Positions 29,593 to 39,250 of a stretch of DNA of 64,000 bases are shown here, piece after piece. A program made the translations under genes and the position numbers. Numbering within the stretch: the first letter of the stretch is position 1; every line of letters begins with the position of its first letter. The stretch spans positions 746,501-810,500 of the forward strand of contig JAODUP010000090.1 of NCBI GenBank assembly GCA_025642065.1, written 5' to 3'. The notes beneath the pieces are model-generated. The model saw only the letters and a program-made list of their open reading frames with translations, was not told the DNA's origin and ran no database searches. Source of the DNA: Paralvinella palmiformis (Eukaryota; Annelida; Polychaeta; Terebellida; Alvinellidae).

Positions 29593-30708
29593 TTATGATT
29601 TATTTTTAAACAGTATACATTGTTAGAATAGTTATAGATGGATTGGTACATTAAGTTTATAACACACTGTCTAAGTATGTCACATAACCAATAAAACTGT
29701 CTTCCTGTGACAACCCCATACAAAAAAAAAGACATAGGAAAGTCAACTGGGTGTACTCACCTTTTTTTCAACTAACACTCTACTTATGGAAATAAAGTTG
29801 AATTCAACTTTTGGAATGCTACAGAATACTACAGTTGAATTATCCTCATGCAAATGAGCTCACGCTCAACTATTCTGTATACCAATGCTATAGTTGAATT
29901 CTTAGTTGAAAAATTTCATTAACCTTAAGAAAATAATTTAATTTAATTTTTATAGAAGTTAATCAATGGACTTGTGAGAGAGGACCCGGGGACAAGGGAG
30001 AATAGGTACATGAAGCATGTCTAATAATATGTAGTGTGTAACCAAATCTCAGACCATAAATTAAAGCAGGAACTTACCGTCTATACTTGTGCTCACATGC
30101 ACAGAGCATGTAGAGAGGAAGAAAGATTTAATGTTATCCACTGCAGTCAGGACATTTGTTATTTGTACATTTCACATCCAATGCATATGTCAATAGGATC
30201 TTGTTTTTCAGCTTTGATTTTAAGATACCCCTAGTCATACTCTTAGACATTTTGTAAGTTGGTCGGTAGTTTATTCCATATTTTCACAAATTGATGTTTT
30301 GGCAGTCTGGCTGAATGATTTATTCTTGTTATTAGGTTATGCTTTAATTTGTCTTGTTCTATAATTTTGGTTGTTTTTGAATAGATTGTCCAAGGAGTTT
30401 CGTAGGCAGTTGTTTTTAAAGTTGTACATAAATAATTTTTTCTGAAGTTGATAAAGGTCATTTACCTTTAATATCTTACTACTGGTATTCTTAAATAATG
30501 GATCAATGTGTGCAATTCGTTGTTTAGTATTTATGTATTGAATTATCTTCTTTTGTGTTTTTTTTGCAATTTCCTGCAGTGAATTGAATTTCCCCAATTT
30601 GAATACCATGGTTTAAATTACTTTCTATGAGAGTTTGATATAAGCTAGGTTCTTAAGGCATACTTTGGGAGTACATTTTTCAATAAATTTATTGCATAGA
30701 TTGATCTG

Positions 30709-30791
<83 letters not shown>

Positions 30792-33700
30792 CGCTATAGT
30801 ATATACAAGTGAGAGTTAAACAATGATAACAAGCCTGGACTTGTCAGCCTAGCTGTGGGGTCCAGACAATCTGCTCTTTATATGTGATAAATGTGTCATG
30901 ACCCCAGGGAATTGGAAGTATGTACTTACCAGAAGTGGAAACACATACTAAATACACCATTTGGCACCATAGTTTGTAGTAAACAGCAAGTGTTCATCGT
31001 TAAATGATAAGCTAACCCATGTACAAGAAAACTATTTTGACACCATATTTTACAGTCAATAGCAAGTTGCTGCACATGGTTCAAAAGAAACTTATACATA
31101 TTTTGACATCACAAATGCTGACCTCAGCTTCATTTTGGGTTTGAATTACTCAACAATCCAACCTATAAAAATTGTATAGACAAAGTCAGTCCTCCTTTGT
31201 AGCTAGTACTAGGATTACAGTGTGTCAACTAAACTTGAAATGAAAATAAAGGAGATAAAGTTGTAGGCTTTATTTTTGGCTGCAATACAGTTATGGGGGA
31301 GGGGGGAATGGGTTCAAGCGATGGAAATCCACCCACGTTTCTCTGTCAAAATGTTTGGAAAATAAAACAAGGAACATAAATGGGAGAATAGACAAAACTC
31401 CATCATAAACCATTGTTTTATTGCAGAAGGATCTCAATTTCAAAGTCACTTGAATACAATAACACAATCAATCATGAGGAAATAAGCCAATAAAACTACA
31501 GGAGATTTGTCCAAACAAAAAGGAGGAAATAAAGTAGATCTAGCAGAATCATGAAATAAAGGAGACATGGATTATTATAGGTTCTTGGTTCATTTAAGGA
31601 AGCTTAATGGCTTCAAGTTTAATATGTAGCAAAATTGTCTGATGTACAGTACAATAAAATTGAACAATGCATTAATACTGGATTATAATGAAATGACTCG
31701 CCTCAATTATGAGTAAATATCCTATGAGTCACTCTAACCTAACAGCTAATTCTAATACATGCTAGTGCAGTTAAGTGTGGTGCAGTCTAAATTAAAAGTA
31801 CCTATCCACTTGATTTATATAACATATAATCAAGAACATTGCATGGATTTCAGCCATGTAGGGATAATAATAGCTATACATCCATCAATTTTCAAAAATA
31901 ATCTTAATCTAAATACTCACATTATGAAGGAAAAAAACCACTCTGTTAATTGGTAGCTTAATACCCAAGGGGACATTTACCAGACTGATAAACACCTTCT
32001 GGCTTATAAATCAATCAAAGAGTATTGCATAAACTAAAACGTTATTTAACACGATAGCAAAACAGGGTTGGGACAGATGCACTCATATTCATTGTACCCA
32101 GGAACACATTTTGAAGTACTCGGATATACTCTTTGGGATCCGGTCAATAGACCATCCGGTGTTTTGCCCCTTAGTTACTTTGGCCCATTAGTGTGACTTG
32201 ATTAAACAAAATAAAATCTGATAGTGATCTGGTACCAGCAAGATGTGAGGGGCACAAAGTAAACAATATGTCTTGTAGCTGCTGGTGTTGTGTGTCAAAC
32301 ACGTTTTTGGGGTCGGTTCTCCGTTGATCTAGAAACATAGCTGATTCAACTATGGCCTAATCCTTCGTTACACACTTTCACGCCATCTCTGTTATTTGTT
32401 ATTACCTCCATTATTGTCAAAATAGATTTATGATGTGCACAGAACTATCAGCACTATTTGTAGGGATTCAATTTCTTAATTACTCAAAACTGCCAATCAA
32501 GACCTGCTTGCTAGCTATTCTGTTTATTCATTGTCTGTCATTTCAAGATCTGCTTGCTTCAAAGAAATATCTATCTATATGTATATATTATAGCTTTAAT
32601 CAGTGGCTTTTTTGTAATTATTCTCTTTATTCTTTGTCACCAACAATTGCAATTATGATGATCCCTTGATCAGAAAGATGAATGGCCTGAGTGTAATAAT
32701 GTAAGGGGAGATTGCCCATTCCAGTGGTTACAAAATTTGCATCTATATACAGTAGTGCATTAAGATTATCTTGTAAAAACATTTACCAATTTCTGTATTA
32801 TCAGTACTATTTTTAATTAATAATATACCGATACCTCTTTATCATTTTTCATAGCAAATTAAAAATATAACACAACAAAAAAGTTTACTGTACATTTATC
32901 AAAATTTCAATTGTTGAAATCAAACTTTTTAAAGTTATGTGGCAAAGACCAAAGGGCAAAAAACCAGGTGAGCAATTAATGAAGGGTGCTAAAGACTGAT
33001 GGGGCAAAAGACCTGGACCCATACACAGTACTCATGTAGTCATAATAGGAAGTACTCAGTACTTTCATCAAAAACAGAATATTGTTTTTAATTTATTTCC
33101 GTTTGTTTTCATAGCCATTTTTCTTCCAAAATGAATTTATAATAAACTTAATTGAAATTGGTCAATTAGTTTAAAACAGAATCCCTGCAGGATTAAGCCT
33201 AATGCATGAATATTATACCTTGTATTTGCATTAAAAACCTACTACTGTGATTATGCACATGTTGTGACATAATTATTTTGCAATTTCTGTCTACCTGAAT
33301 GTGGTTCAACATGGGGTAAGCCATATCTATTAAAGACCATCTTGAATAGACCAATTCATTTAACCCTGGAGCCACCATGCAACTGAATTGCACACTACGG
33401 TCTTGGGTTAGAAGTCTAAGAATTACTGTATTGGAGCTAGTTCTCAGTGTGGCTTCTTGTGAAACAACTTTGCATCAGGAATCAATGAAACTAGTCATAT
33501 TTGAGCACTGATAGAGTTTGGTAGAAACATTGGCTGGTGTGTCAGATTATATACATGTACATATGATTTTGATTGCACAAGCTGACATGCTATTTAGCAT
33601 CATCTCTTTCAAATGTACTCGTCCTTGAGTACATTGATAAAATAAGTACTTGTATACATAAAAAATATGTACTTCTACTTGTATTTGAGTACTTTCCCAC

Positions 33701-36053
33701 GTACTTGGACCCAACCCTGTTGCATAAAAAGATAATAATAAGATACTAACCAGGAAGCATCTTGATGCAGGTCTGAAAAATTTATCTGGATCATCATGGT
33801 TCTCAAAAAGATGATGCTTATTCATCTGATAGGCAGCTGATACAAAATCAACTGAAAAAGTTTAATAACAGAAATAAGCAATAATACAATGTCAAGAAGA
33901 AAAAAACCAACTATAATGGTACAACTATATAAAAAAATAGATCCAATCTTATGTCAGTCTATAAATAACAAGCAAAATTAAGTAGAAAAATGTCACTGAA
34001 ATAATGGTTATAATGATGACAGAGACAATGACAAGTAGTATAACAATAATTGTAAAATATTAGTATTAATAATATTAGCAGTAATACATACATCTCATTC
34101 TAATACAAAAATAAATAACTAAATAGAGGACTGAATGTGCCGCAACAAATACTTAAATACTGTGAAATAAAACTTGAAACGGCTTAAATGATGATGAGAA
34201 TGTGGCTTAATTATGGGTCCAGGTCTTTTGTCCATCTGGTCTTTTAACCCCTTTGGTCTTTTAACCCCTTCATTAATTGATCACCTGGTCTTATGTCCCT
34301 CGGTCTTTGCCACTTTTGGTTCATAAAATATGATGAAGATAAATAAATAGGTATACGGTTAATTAAAAATAGTAATGATAATACATAAATTGGTAAATGT
34401 CTTTTACAAGATAATTTTAATGCCATATTTAGATGCAATATAACCAATGTTTCATTGTCCATATATCAATTCTAATTAAGGACACTGGAACTGAGAATCT
34501 CCCCTTATGTTATTACACTCAGATCTGTTCCCATTCATCTTTCTGGTGAATATAACCCAGCCATTTCAGCAGGGAATAGAGCAGATGACCCCTTACAAAA
34601 TGTAGGCAGCAGCTTACCTGTAAAAACACTGCAATGCCATTGTTGGAGGGAAGTATGGATGGGGGGGAGTAGTGAAGGGCTGGTAGTGGGGTAGTGGTAG
34701 TCATGTTAACACCATAGTGGCCCTTCTTCATTGAAAAGGGGGTTCTCCCCTGAAAAACTTGAGGAAAATGGAGTATTTGGTGTGTTCTAGGCCACTTTTT
34801 CGCCAAAACCTAAGTAGCCAGCCGATTTGCTGCTTATAAAATAGGCAACTAGGGACTGTAAAATAGACTACATGTAGCATCGGATGTCAGCTGCTATTGA
34901 AAAGTGTGATAACCAATGTTTCATTGTACATACATGAATTGTAACTAATTAAGGATGCACTCACTGGAACTGAGAATCTTTCATTATGTCATTAAACTCA
35001 GGTCTGTTTCCTTTCATTTTTCTGATCAAGGGATCATCATAATTGCAATTATTGACAGACAATGAATAAGGCGAACAATTAAAAAAGAAATAATGATTAT
35101 AGATTTTTTTAAAGCCACTGATTATAGTTATACTATATACATGTAGATAGATATTTCTTTGTGGTCCTCACATCTGGCTGGCACCAGATCGCTGTCAGAT
35201 ATACCCTAAACGCCATTGCGATTTTGTTTGTTTAATTTACACTCACAATCACCTAAGTCTCACTAGTGGGGCAAAGTAACTACGGGATAACAGCCATAAA
35301 GGAATAAAGACCAAAGGGGAAAAAGACGGGAAGGGCTGTTGACCAAATCCCCTTAATTATATACTGGATCTGGTCACAGCAGGAATGTAACATATTAGGC
35401 AACATTATTTACCTCTTTGTCCCTGTCTGTTGGATGATGGGCTTAATACTTTTAAGTGAGCAATGGGGCTGTTCATTAGAATACTGAAATCTTTAACATA
35501 CAGGTGTGCTGATATATCACTACAGAGTTAAATGCAGACCAAAATACATGCACAGCAGATATTTTCTCATGAATTAATAGTAATAGGTACGTATTACATT
35601 TCTGAGTCCATGAGCTATTTAGTTCAAAGCATTTTCAATGATGCCAAATGAAACCCAAGCCTTTTAGTATGATATTGTTATGCATCATCTTGACAGCTGG
35701 GGCCATTTCAAAATGGGGCCATCCCATTTCACAACTGGTATGATTTTATCACAACTTGTATGATCGCCTGCCCATTTAACAACCATGTGGCAATGAAATG
35801 TCATGCTGTTATTTCAAAATTGTCTGTATTATTGGCTAGTTATCTAGCAAAATGATATGCTGTTGTGAAAATTAATTTATATATAGATATGTGAAGAAAT
35901 AAATTCAGAAAACAGTAAATTATTTTAAGTCGTTGAAATGGTCCTCATCCTGTTTTGAAACGGGACGGGCAGTCAATTTTGAACGGGAAGCGGACCAATT
36001 CAACAACTTCAAAGATACATGGTTTTCAGAAATTATTTATTGGGTTTTTAAGG

Positions 36054-36109
<56 letters not shown>

Positions 36110-38079
36110 TACAAACACATGCAAAAATATTAAATTCAAATATATTTCAAAATGATGCACGATCAAATTCATCACAATCTGATCATGCCAATGCTGTGCT
36201 GAATTGAGTGGTTGCAAAACAAGCCACCCATCTCAAAACCACAAGGGTTGTGGTGCAATTACAAAATGGGAAGGTCCCATTTAAAAAAGGGCAGGCTTGC
36301 GAAACAGGTTGATACAATATCACCATCTGGCAAGTTACAGGCTCTCATTAAAGCAAGACTTATCAGACTAGTTGGGAAATTTGCATCACTGTGGGCTCTT
36401 CACAAATCTGTTTAATATGGTATGACTAACAAATGACATAAATGAACTTTGTTTATCATCATGGCATGTTACTATAAACCTGTACAGAAACTGACCAGCA
36501 CTAACAAATACATACAAAAATATACGTCCAAAGTTGACGTTAAGTTTTAATGTTTACCTGCTTTGTTGGGTAAGTAATGTAAAAATAAGGCTGTCAACAA
36601 AGGTTGTCATACATTTGAAGCTGCCATGCTTACTCACGGTGGCTATCTCCTCATGGTGTAATTACACTGATATATGTCAATGAGCTATGTCTTTTACCGG
36701 AATATATGACCATTTCCTGTTTTATTGACCAATGTTTTGAATGTACAAACGAAATCAAGTGAAAATCTCAAATAAATGTTTGAATCCTTATCTCAGAATC
36801 TGTTACCATGTCAAACAATTGACAATAGCTTTTAGACTCGTGACCATTCCTTAAGATTTAACTAAACTCAGCAGTGAAATATTCTTGGTATAAATGGTAT
36901 CACAAAATTTAAAAACTAACTCTTAAATAATTACTCTGAAAGGTCAAATATAAGCTATTGTATAAACATAATCTTGTGTTCAGATCTATGGATAAAGATA
37001 TTAATGATCAAAAACGGAAAGGGAATGCGTTTTGAATCAGTGTGGTCTGTTGGAGCAGCAACAAGGAAGGCATAATCATCTTCATAAATCAGTTGCTCAT
37101 AGCATTAAATACTAAACCCGTAAGCCATTCTTAGATTATATAAAACTATATGCAATTTCAGTATCTAGAACTGTATCCGCCTGCACAGGTAACCGCCTGT
37201 GAAAGGTAACTAAAAGGAGGCAAAACTTAGTGACCGATGTATCTTTAAACTACACTGATTCATTTGTTTAGTTTTAACTCGCTATTAAAAGAGAGTAAGA
37301 TCATCATTATTTATATAACTACAACAGTTATAAGATGGTGTAATCGTGATATCAGTAAGAAATATTTAGCAGGAAAGACTTCACATTGAAAACTACATTT
37401 TACCTTCATCATCTGTAACAAGATGCCTTTCTTTGAATTCATGCCAGCATACACAGCTGTTTGGTTCATCTGGATAGATTTCACACTGAAACAAACACAA
37501 CAATAATAACAATGTATACTGAAAAAAGTGCCCTCATTCTTGCTAATATATTACCGTGAAATAATCAATTATACTGACAGATCCCAAAAAAGAAAGCAAA
37601 TATTTTCTTACCCCTTTCAGAGGCAGTTCTAACTTAATCTTCTCAGCCTGTTCACAGAGTCGATAAAATGGAACATGTAGCTGCATGAATACATTATTTC
37701 CAATCACATCCTCCTTCACTTCAATGCCATCATATTCTAATGCCTTCAGAAAGTTTGCCCGAAATTCCAGGTTCCTCCTCATTTTTCTTCGTTCCCTCTC
37801 CCCACCAACTTCATCTTCAGACTTGTTTTCATATACAATAACATAATCTATACGCTTCTGAGATTCAGCTGGGAGATGTGCACAGGCATCAGTCCTTAAA
37901 TTAGAAGGTTTGGGTGGCAGTCCACTTGTTGGTAGGAGATTTCGTGAAATCCTCCTTCCAACCTTTTTCTTTGGCATTTTTTTGCTTCTTTTGTTGTCAT
38001 ATCCAGGAGGAAGTCTGTTTTGCAAGACTGGAGACTGTTCGTTTCTCCCTCTAGCACCACCATCATCAAAACCATTCAT
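4726..38079 (-). CDS. Anoctamin (TMEM16 family) membrane protein with alternative TM10 exons
   Basis: A ten-helix TMEM16 protein: Ca2+-regulated chloride channel and/or lipid scramblase, acting as a dimer. Exons in order: 38079-37612 (start, N-terminal dimerisation domain with IDYVIVYE), 37485-37404, 33851-33751, 27615-27570, 26700-26334 (TM1, IRNYFGEKIALYFAW), 26103-26041, 25897-25803, 25392-25271 (EVWKRRNATLAYEWD), 25069-24977, 24605-24450, 24314-24278, 24067-23958 (CFYIAFFRG), 22561-22241, 21817-21688 (ASFPLAPL, DIRVDARR), 21348-21215, one of four TM10 exons, 14645-14563, 14229-14120, 13021-12968, 10345-10044 (stop). All phases agree and give 984 residues, normal for the family. TGA lies in frame directly before the ATG. 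Relative to vertebrate members, the TM9-TM10 extracellular loop is very short and two Ca2+-site positions differ. The tail has features of both ANO7-like and ANO4/5/6-like proteins, so no paralogue symbol is given. Confidence 0.94.
4916..10043. other. Anoctamin 3' intron between the two terminal exons
   Basis: 5.1 kb of AT-rich sequence. It contains a GTGA-rich tract at 5283-5345, a compound AT/TG/CT microsatellite at 5580-5690, a SINE-like fragment at about 5690-5775, and AT/TG repeats at 5810-5845, 7174-7240 and 7936-7962. No further exon could be supported. Confidence 0.5.
5580..5690. repeat. Compound microsatellite (AT)n(GT)n(CT)n
   Basis: Adjacent AT, GT and CT runs ending in GTCTGTGT variants. 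Lies in the anoctamin 3' intron. Confidence 0.9.
10044..10345 (-). CDS. Anoctamin terminal exon, C-terminus 1
   Basis: Acceptor ctgtttcag, entered in phase 1 from the 54-base exon at 13021-12968. Encodes a 100-residue low-complexity polar tail (EEDESGEGNDYHKLSPKPK, many S/T) ending KQQPV and TAA. It contains no membrane segment, so it is a cytosolic regulatory tail. Confidence 0.82.
10346..12967. other. Anoctamin intron
   Basis: 2.6 kb without a recognisable exon. A short tRNA-like promoter match (TGGCCTAGTGG, box A style) near 12326 and a SINE-tail-like stretch near 10940-11000 are probably decayed SINE pieces. The segment 11580-11900 is less AT-rich than its surroundings but shows no coding pattern. 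Confidence 0.4.
15743..15823 (-). CDS. Alternative TM10 exon D of the anoctamin gene
   Basis: 81 bases, phase 0 to 0, acceptor ttttgtag, donor gtaagt. Starts HIVFFVKLILAAIIPDVP and ends AIKR. Closest to exon C in its first half (FFVK, LAA), which suggests C and D are the most recent duplication. It is the last copy before the common exon at 14645. Confidence 0.88.
16886..16966 (-). CDS. Alternative TM10 exon C of the anoctamin gene
   Basis: 81 bases, phase 0 to 0, acceptor ccaaacag, donor gtgagt. Starts HVVFFVKFLLAAVIPDVP and ends ATFR, so it lacks the lysine before the final arginine. It is the only copy keeping an aspartate just after the PDxP motif (PSD), as in ANO1/ANO4-type proteins. 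Confidence 0.88.
17617..17697 (-). CDS. Alternative TM10 exon B of the anoctamin gene
   Basis: 81 bases, phase 0 to 0, acceptor gaaaatag, donor gtaaga. Encodes a 27-residue TM10 segment starting HLVIAMKWLLFHIVPDVP and ending in AIKR. Same length, same phase and same conserved PDxP as exons A, C and D. It lies 3.1 kb downstream of exon A in the gene's direction. Confidence 0.88.
19089..19174. repeat. (CA)n microsatellite
   Basis: About 40 bases of pure CA then interrupted ACACAA/ACACGC units, in the intron between TM10 exons A and B. Confidence 0.9.
20333..20377. repeat. (AT)n microsatellite
   Basis: About 22 AT units, roughly 470 bases downstream (gene direction) of TM10 exon A. Confidence 0.9.
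20847..20927 (-). CDS. Alternative TM10 exon A of the anoctamin gene
   Basis: 81 bases, phase 0 to 0, acceptor accaacag, donor gtataa (weakest of the four). Encodes 27 residues starting HLVYAVKFLIDGLIPDIP and ending in KKR. It continues IIFE of the preceding exon and joins EKYQ of the next, reproducing the family's FEHxVF...IPDxP...REKY pattern for the last membrane helix. First of four tandem versions; including two copies would add a second TM10, so use is probably mutually exclusive. Confidence 0.88.
21432..21511. repeat. (GT)n microsatellite
   Basis: About 40 GT units with one interruption, in the short intron between the exons at 21.7 and 21.3 kb. Confidence 0.9.
24845..24890. repeat. 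(GT)n microsatellite
   Basis: Over 20 GT units just 3' of the anoctamin exon at 25069-24977 in the gene's direction. Confidence 0.9.
25562..25722. repeat. Interspersed repeat, copy 1
   Basis: Shares aactgggtgtactcaccttt, tttgtataccaatgct, agttgaattcttagttgaaa and atgcaaatgag with 29719-29928. Probably a short non-autonomous element inserted in an anoctamin intron. Confidence 0.6.
26720..26883 (-). mobile_element. Second tRNA-like SINE type
   Basis: On the - strand: GCATGGTGCTCCAACAGTAC, TGTGGTTAGAGTAC, then a box B-like GGGGGTTCAAATT, and a tail including GGTGTGACCAGTGCATATT. Related short pieces occur near 5690-5775 (cctggaggtttgcagtg against cctggaggtctgcagtg) and 48545-48580. It abuts the intron just upstream of the anoctamin TM1 exon. 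Confidence 0.5.
27538..27615 (-). CDS. Anoctamin exon with two possible donors
   Basis: Only one frame of this exon is open (AHNILINADLRKVDTG and on). Donor ACAG|gtgagg at 27570 ends in phase 1 and joins the next exon correctly (…DTG-LPYLLHKKVY). Donor AAAAG|gtgagt at 27538 would add EEQEDPLAKK but ends in phase 0, which breaks the frame unless the five-base A run before it were six. The longer form looks more like other anoctamins, so either alternative splicing or a one-base homopolymer error is possible. In the joined CDS I use 27570. Confidence 0.6.
27697..28056. mobile_element. CAATTCC-rich MITE-like element
   Basis: Left end agatatgggtcaattcca is matched in reverse by the right end gaattgaccccatgtct. 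Inside are many caattcc/aattcca units, giving self-complementary structure. A related short piece lies at 54975-55050. Confidence 0.6.
29529..29589. repeat. (AT)n microsatellite
   Basis: About 30 uninterrupted AT units in the large transposon-rich anoctamin intron. Confidence 0.9.
29719..29928. repeat. Interspersed repeat, copy 2
   Basis: Second and longer copy of the repeat at 25.6 kb, same orientation, with the shared words gggtgtactcacctttttt, ctgtataccaatgct and gttgaattcttagttgaaa. Both copies are non-coding. Confidence 0.6.
30243..30609 (-). pseudogene. Non-LTR retrotransposon reverse transcriptase, 3' remnant
   Basis: Two overlapping frames on the - strand together show the C-terminal region common to LINE reverse transcriptases: IDPLFKNTSSKILKVNDLYQ, LQKKLFMYNFKNN and NQNYRTRQ in one frame, then RINHSARLPKHQ and FVKIWNKLPTNLQN in the other. 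The frame shift (somewhere in 30337-30461) and the missing catalytic part show it is a dead 5'-truncated copy inside an anoctamin intron. Confidence 0.65.
30715..30791. repeat. (AT)n followed by (GA)n
   Basis: AT run to about 30757, a short AATTTATA spacer, then GAGA to 30791. Confidence 0.9.
32063..33719. mobile_element. 1.66-kb element with hAT-like terminal repeats
   Basis: Starts CAGGGTTGGGAC and ends CCCAACCCTG, the same termini as the MITE at 52.4 kb. Flanks tagcaaaa (32055-32062) and ttgcataa (33720-33727) match at six of eight positions, a plausible decayed duplication. GTACTTG/GTACTC words recur at both ends. No transposase frame. It ends 31 bases from an anoctamin exon. Confidence 0.5.
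32152..33022 (+). repeat. Interspersed repeat, copy 1 of 3
   Basis: Contains agaccatccggtgttttgcc at one end and ggggcaaaagacctggaccc at the other. Inverted copies lie at 34205-34545 and 34905-35345. Shared internal landmarks include caattgcaattatgatgatc and tattcattgtctgtca. Confidence 0.6.
34205..34545 (-). repeat. Interspersed repeat, copy 2 of 3 (inverted, partial)
   Basis: Begins gggtccaggtcttttgtcc, the reverse complement of the far end of copy 1, and continues with cccttcattaattgatcacc and ctgagaatctccccttatgt, matching copy 1 in reverse. Confidence 0.6.
34905..35345 (-). repeat. Interspersed repeat, copy 3 of 3 (inverted, partial)
   Basis: Shares actggaactgagaatct with copy 2 and, in reverse, gatcatcataattgcaatt and gccactgattatag with copy 1. 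Its distal end carries the ttgaccaaat/ccaaaggggaaaaag words that mirror the start of copy 1. Confidence 0.55.
36059..36106. repeat. (AT)n microsatellite
   Basis: About 24 AT units in an anoctamin intron. Confidence 0.9.
37612..38079 (-). CDS. Anoctamin first coding exon: basic N-terminus and dimerisation domain
   Basis: 156 codons, phase 0, donor gtaaga. Residues 1-55 are polar and basic (KRSKKMPKKKVGRR). From about residue 75 the anoctamin dimerisation domain begins: YVIVYENK, then a charged run ERERRKMRRNLEFRANF and LKALEYDGIEVKED, ending in a hydrophobic/charged strand (LHVPFYRLCEQAEK). This domain packs in the cytosol and contacts the partner subunit in known TMEM16 structures. Confidence 0.85.
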
Positions 38080-38904
38080 GACTTGATTAACCTTCTGCCA
38101 TTAATCCACTTAATTGCCATTAGACACCTGAACAATTTTGATGAAAAGGCTGTAAACAAAAGAAACATACTTTGAACTCACCCCGTGATCAAAATCTATT
38201 TTACTGATAAATACAGAGAATGTAACACAACTGGATTTCATTCTGATATGCACATTTGCCAACAGAAGATGACTAATATAAAAAAGTGATAATACTGGGT
38301 TTGCACTTGAATGATTACTTTAGGCATGTTATTCATCCATAGACATTATAGCTTATAAGTCATTGTATTCTTTAGCAGCTTGGATATGTTGTCAAATGAT
38401 AACATCCCAGGGAATCATCTACAGACAAGACCAAATCAGTTTAGTTCAGACACATGCACTTAGAAAGGGACAGATCTAATCCACATTATGATAATCCAAT
38501 ATCCAGTCTAGTTGACCCCTTCACTATCTACTTAACTATATCTGACATGTGGGTAATTACTTCTTTCAGAATAACCCTCTATCAAATGTTGACATGTACA
38601 TGTTTTGTAATGTTTAAAAGATGTGACTTCATTACCCAGGTGACATATCATAAAGTGTTAAAATGTGACTTCACTTTGTCTGAATTTAATTTGAAGCAAT
38701 GTTACATTTTCTCGTGATCATAGTGTTATATCACATTGATATAAACCTGCCTGTTGGCTTAAATTATAGAAAAGATTGAACTCATACTGTGATTATTATT
38801 TGATATCCATGCAGCCAATTATAGTATTTGGGGTATTATTATATTACATATTATTTGTACAGCACCTTTAAAAGGGTGCTTTATTAAATGTATATTATTA
38901 TTAT

Positions 38905-38990
38905 ATGCCCGTGCTGAGATTCAAACTCAAGCGGTAGTGAATGTGGTCCAATATGCTACCACATAAACCACTAAGCCACATAGACACCAT
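38905..38990 (-). mobile_element. tRNA-like SINE head fragment
   Basis: On the - strand: box A-like TGGCTTAGTGG, then GTGGTAGCATATTGGACCAC, then box B-like GTTTGAATCTC. Same kind of head as the SINE at 47.6 kb but diverged and without its tail. Confidence 0.55.
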
Positions 38991-39068
38991 TTCAATGGCC
39001 TTAGTTCAGTTAGCTGTAGCCCTCTAGCAACTCCATTCAAATTCCAGGATATTTCTGGAGGATGTTCC

Positions 39069-39123
39069 GAGGCCCATTTGGCCTACCATGTGAACAAAAG
39101 TGGCTGTAAAACATCAATCATCA
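39069..39123 (+). mobile_element. 5'-truncated SINE copy with 15-base target-site duplication
   Basis: Carries only the 3' part of the SINE seen at 47534-47702 (GGCCCATTTGGCCTACCATG … GGCTGTAAAACATCAATCA). It is flanked by perfect copies of tctggaggatgttcc at 39054-39068 and 39124-39138, as expected for target-primed insertion of a truncated copy. Confidence 0.75.
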
Positions 39124-39250
39124 TCTGGAGGATGTTCCATCTTTCAGTTAGAATCAACATAATTTCACCAAATGATGCCATTCCTGTTCTAACAACTGAG
39201 TGAATGGGAAATATTAATGAATCTAGGACAATTTGGCCAACTGAGATTTT

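Larger units (their letters stand above)
27616..33750. other. Large anoctamin intron rich in transposable elements
   Basis: 6.1 kb holding a CAATTCC-type MITE (27697-28056), a repeat copy at 29719-29928, AT tracts, a LINE reverse-transcriptase remnant (30243-30609), and a 1.66-kb element with hAT-like ends (32063-33719) that stops 31 bases from the next exon. No extra exon was supported. Confidence 0.6.
33852..37403. other. Anoctamin intron with inverted repeat copies
   Basis: 3.6 kb. Contains inverted copies (34205-34545 and 34905-35345) of a repeat also found at 32152-33022, an AT tract at 36059-36106, and short matching sequences near 35700-35790 and 36225-36300 that may be ends of another decayed element. 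No exon seen. Confidence 0.5.

Noticed and set aside
35690..36300. Element with inverted ends (cgcctgcccattt and aaagggcaggcttgcg)
   Set aside because: The similarity is short and imperfect, and no clear boundaries or target duplication could be found.
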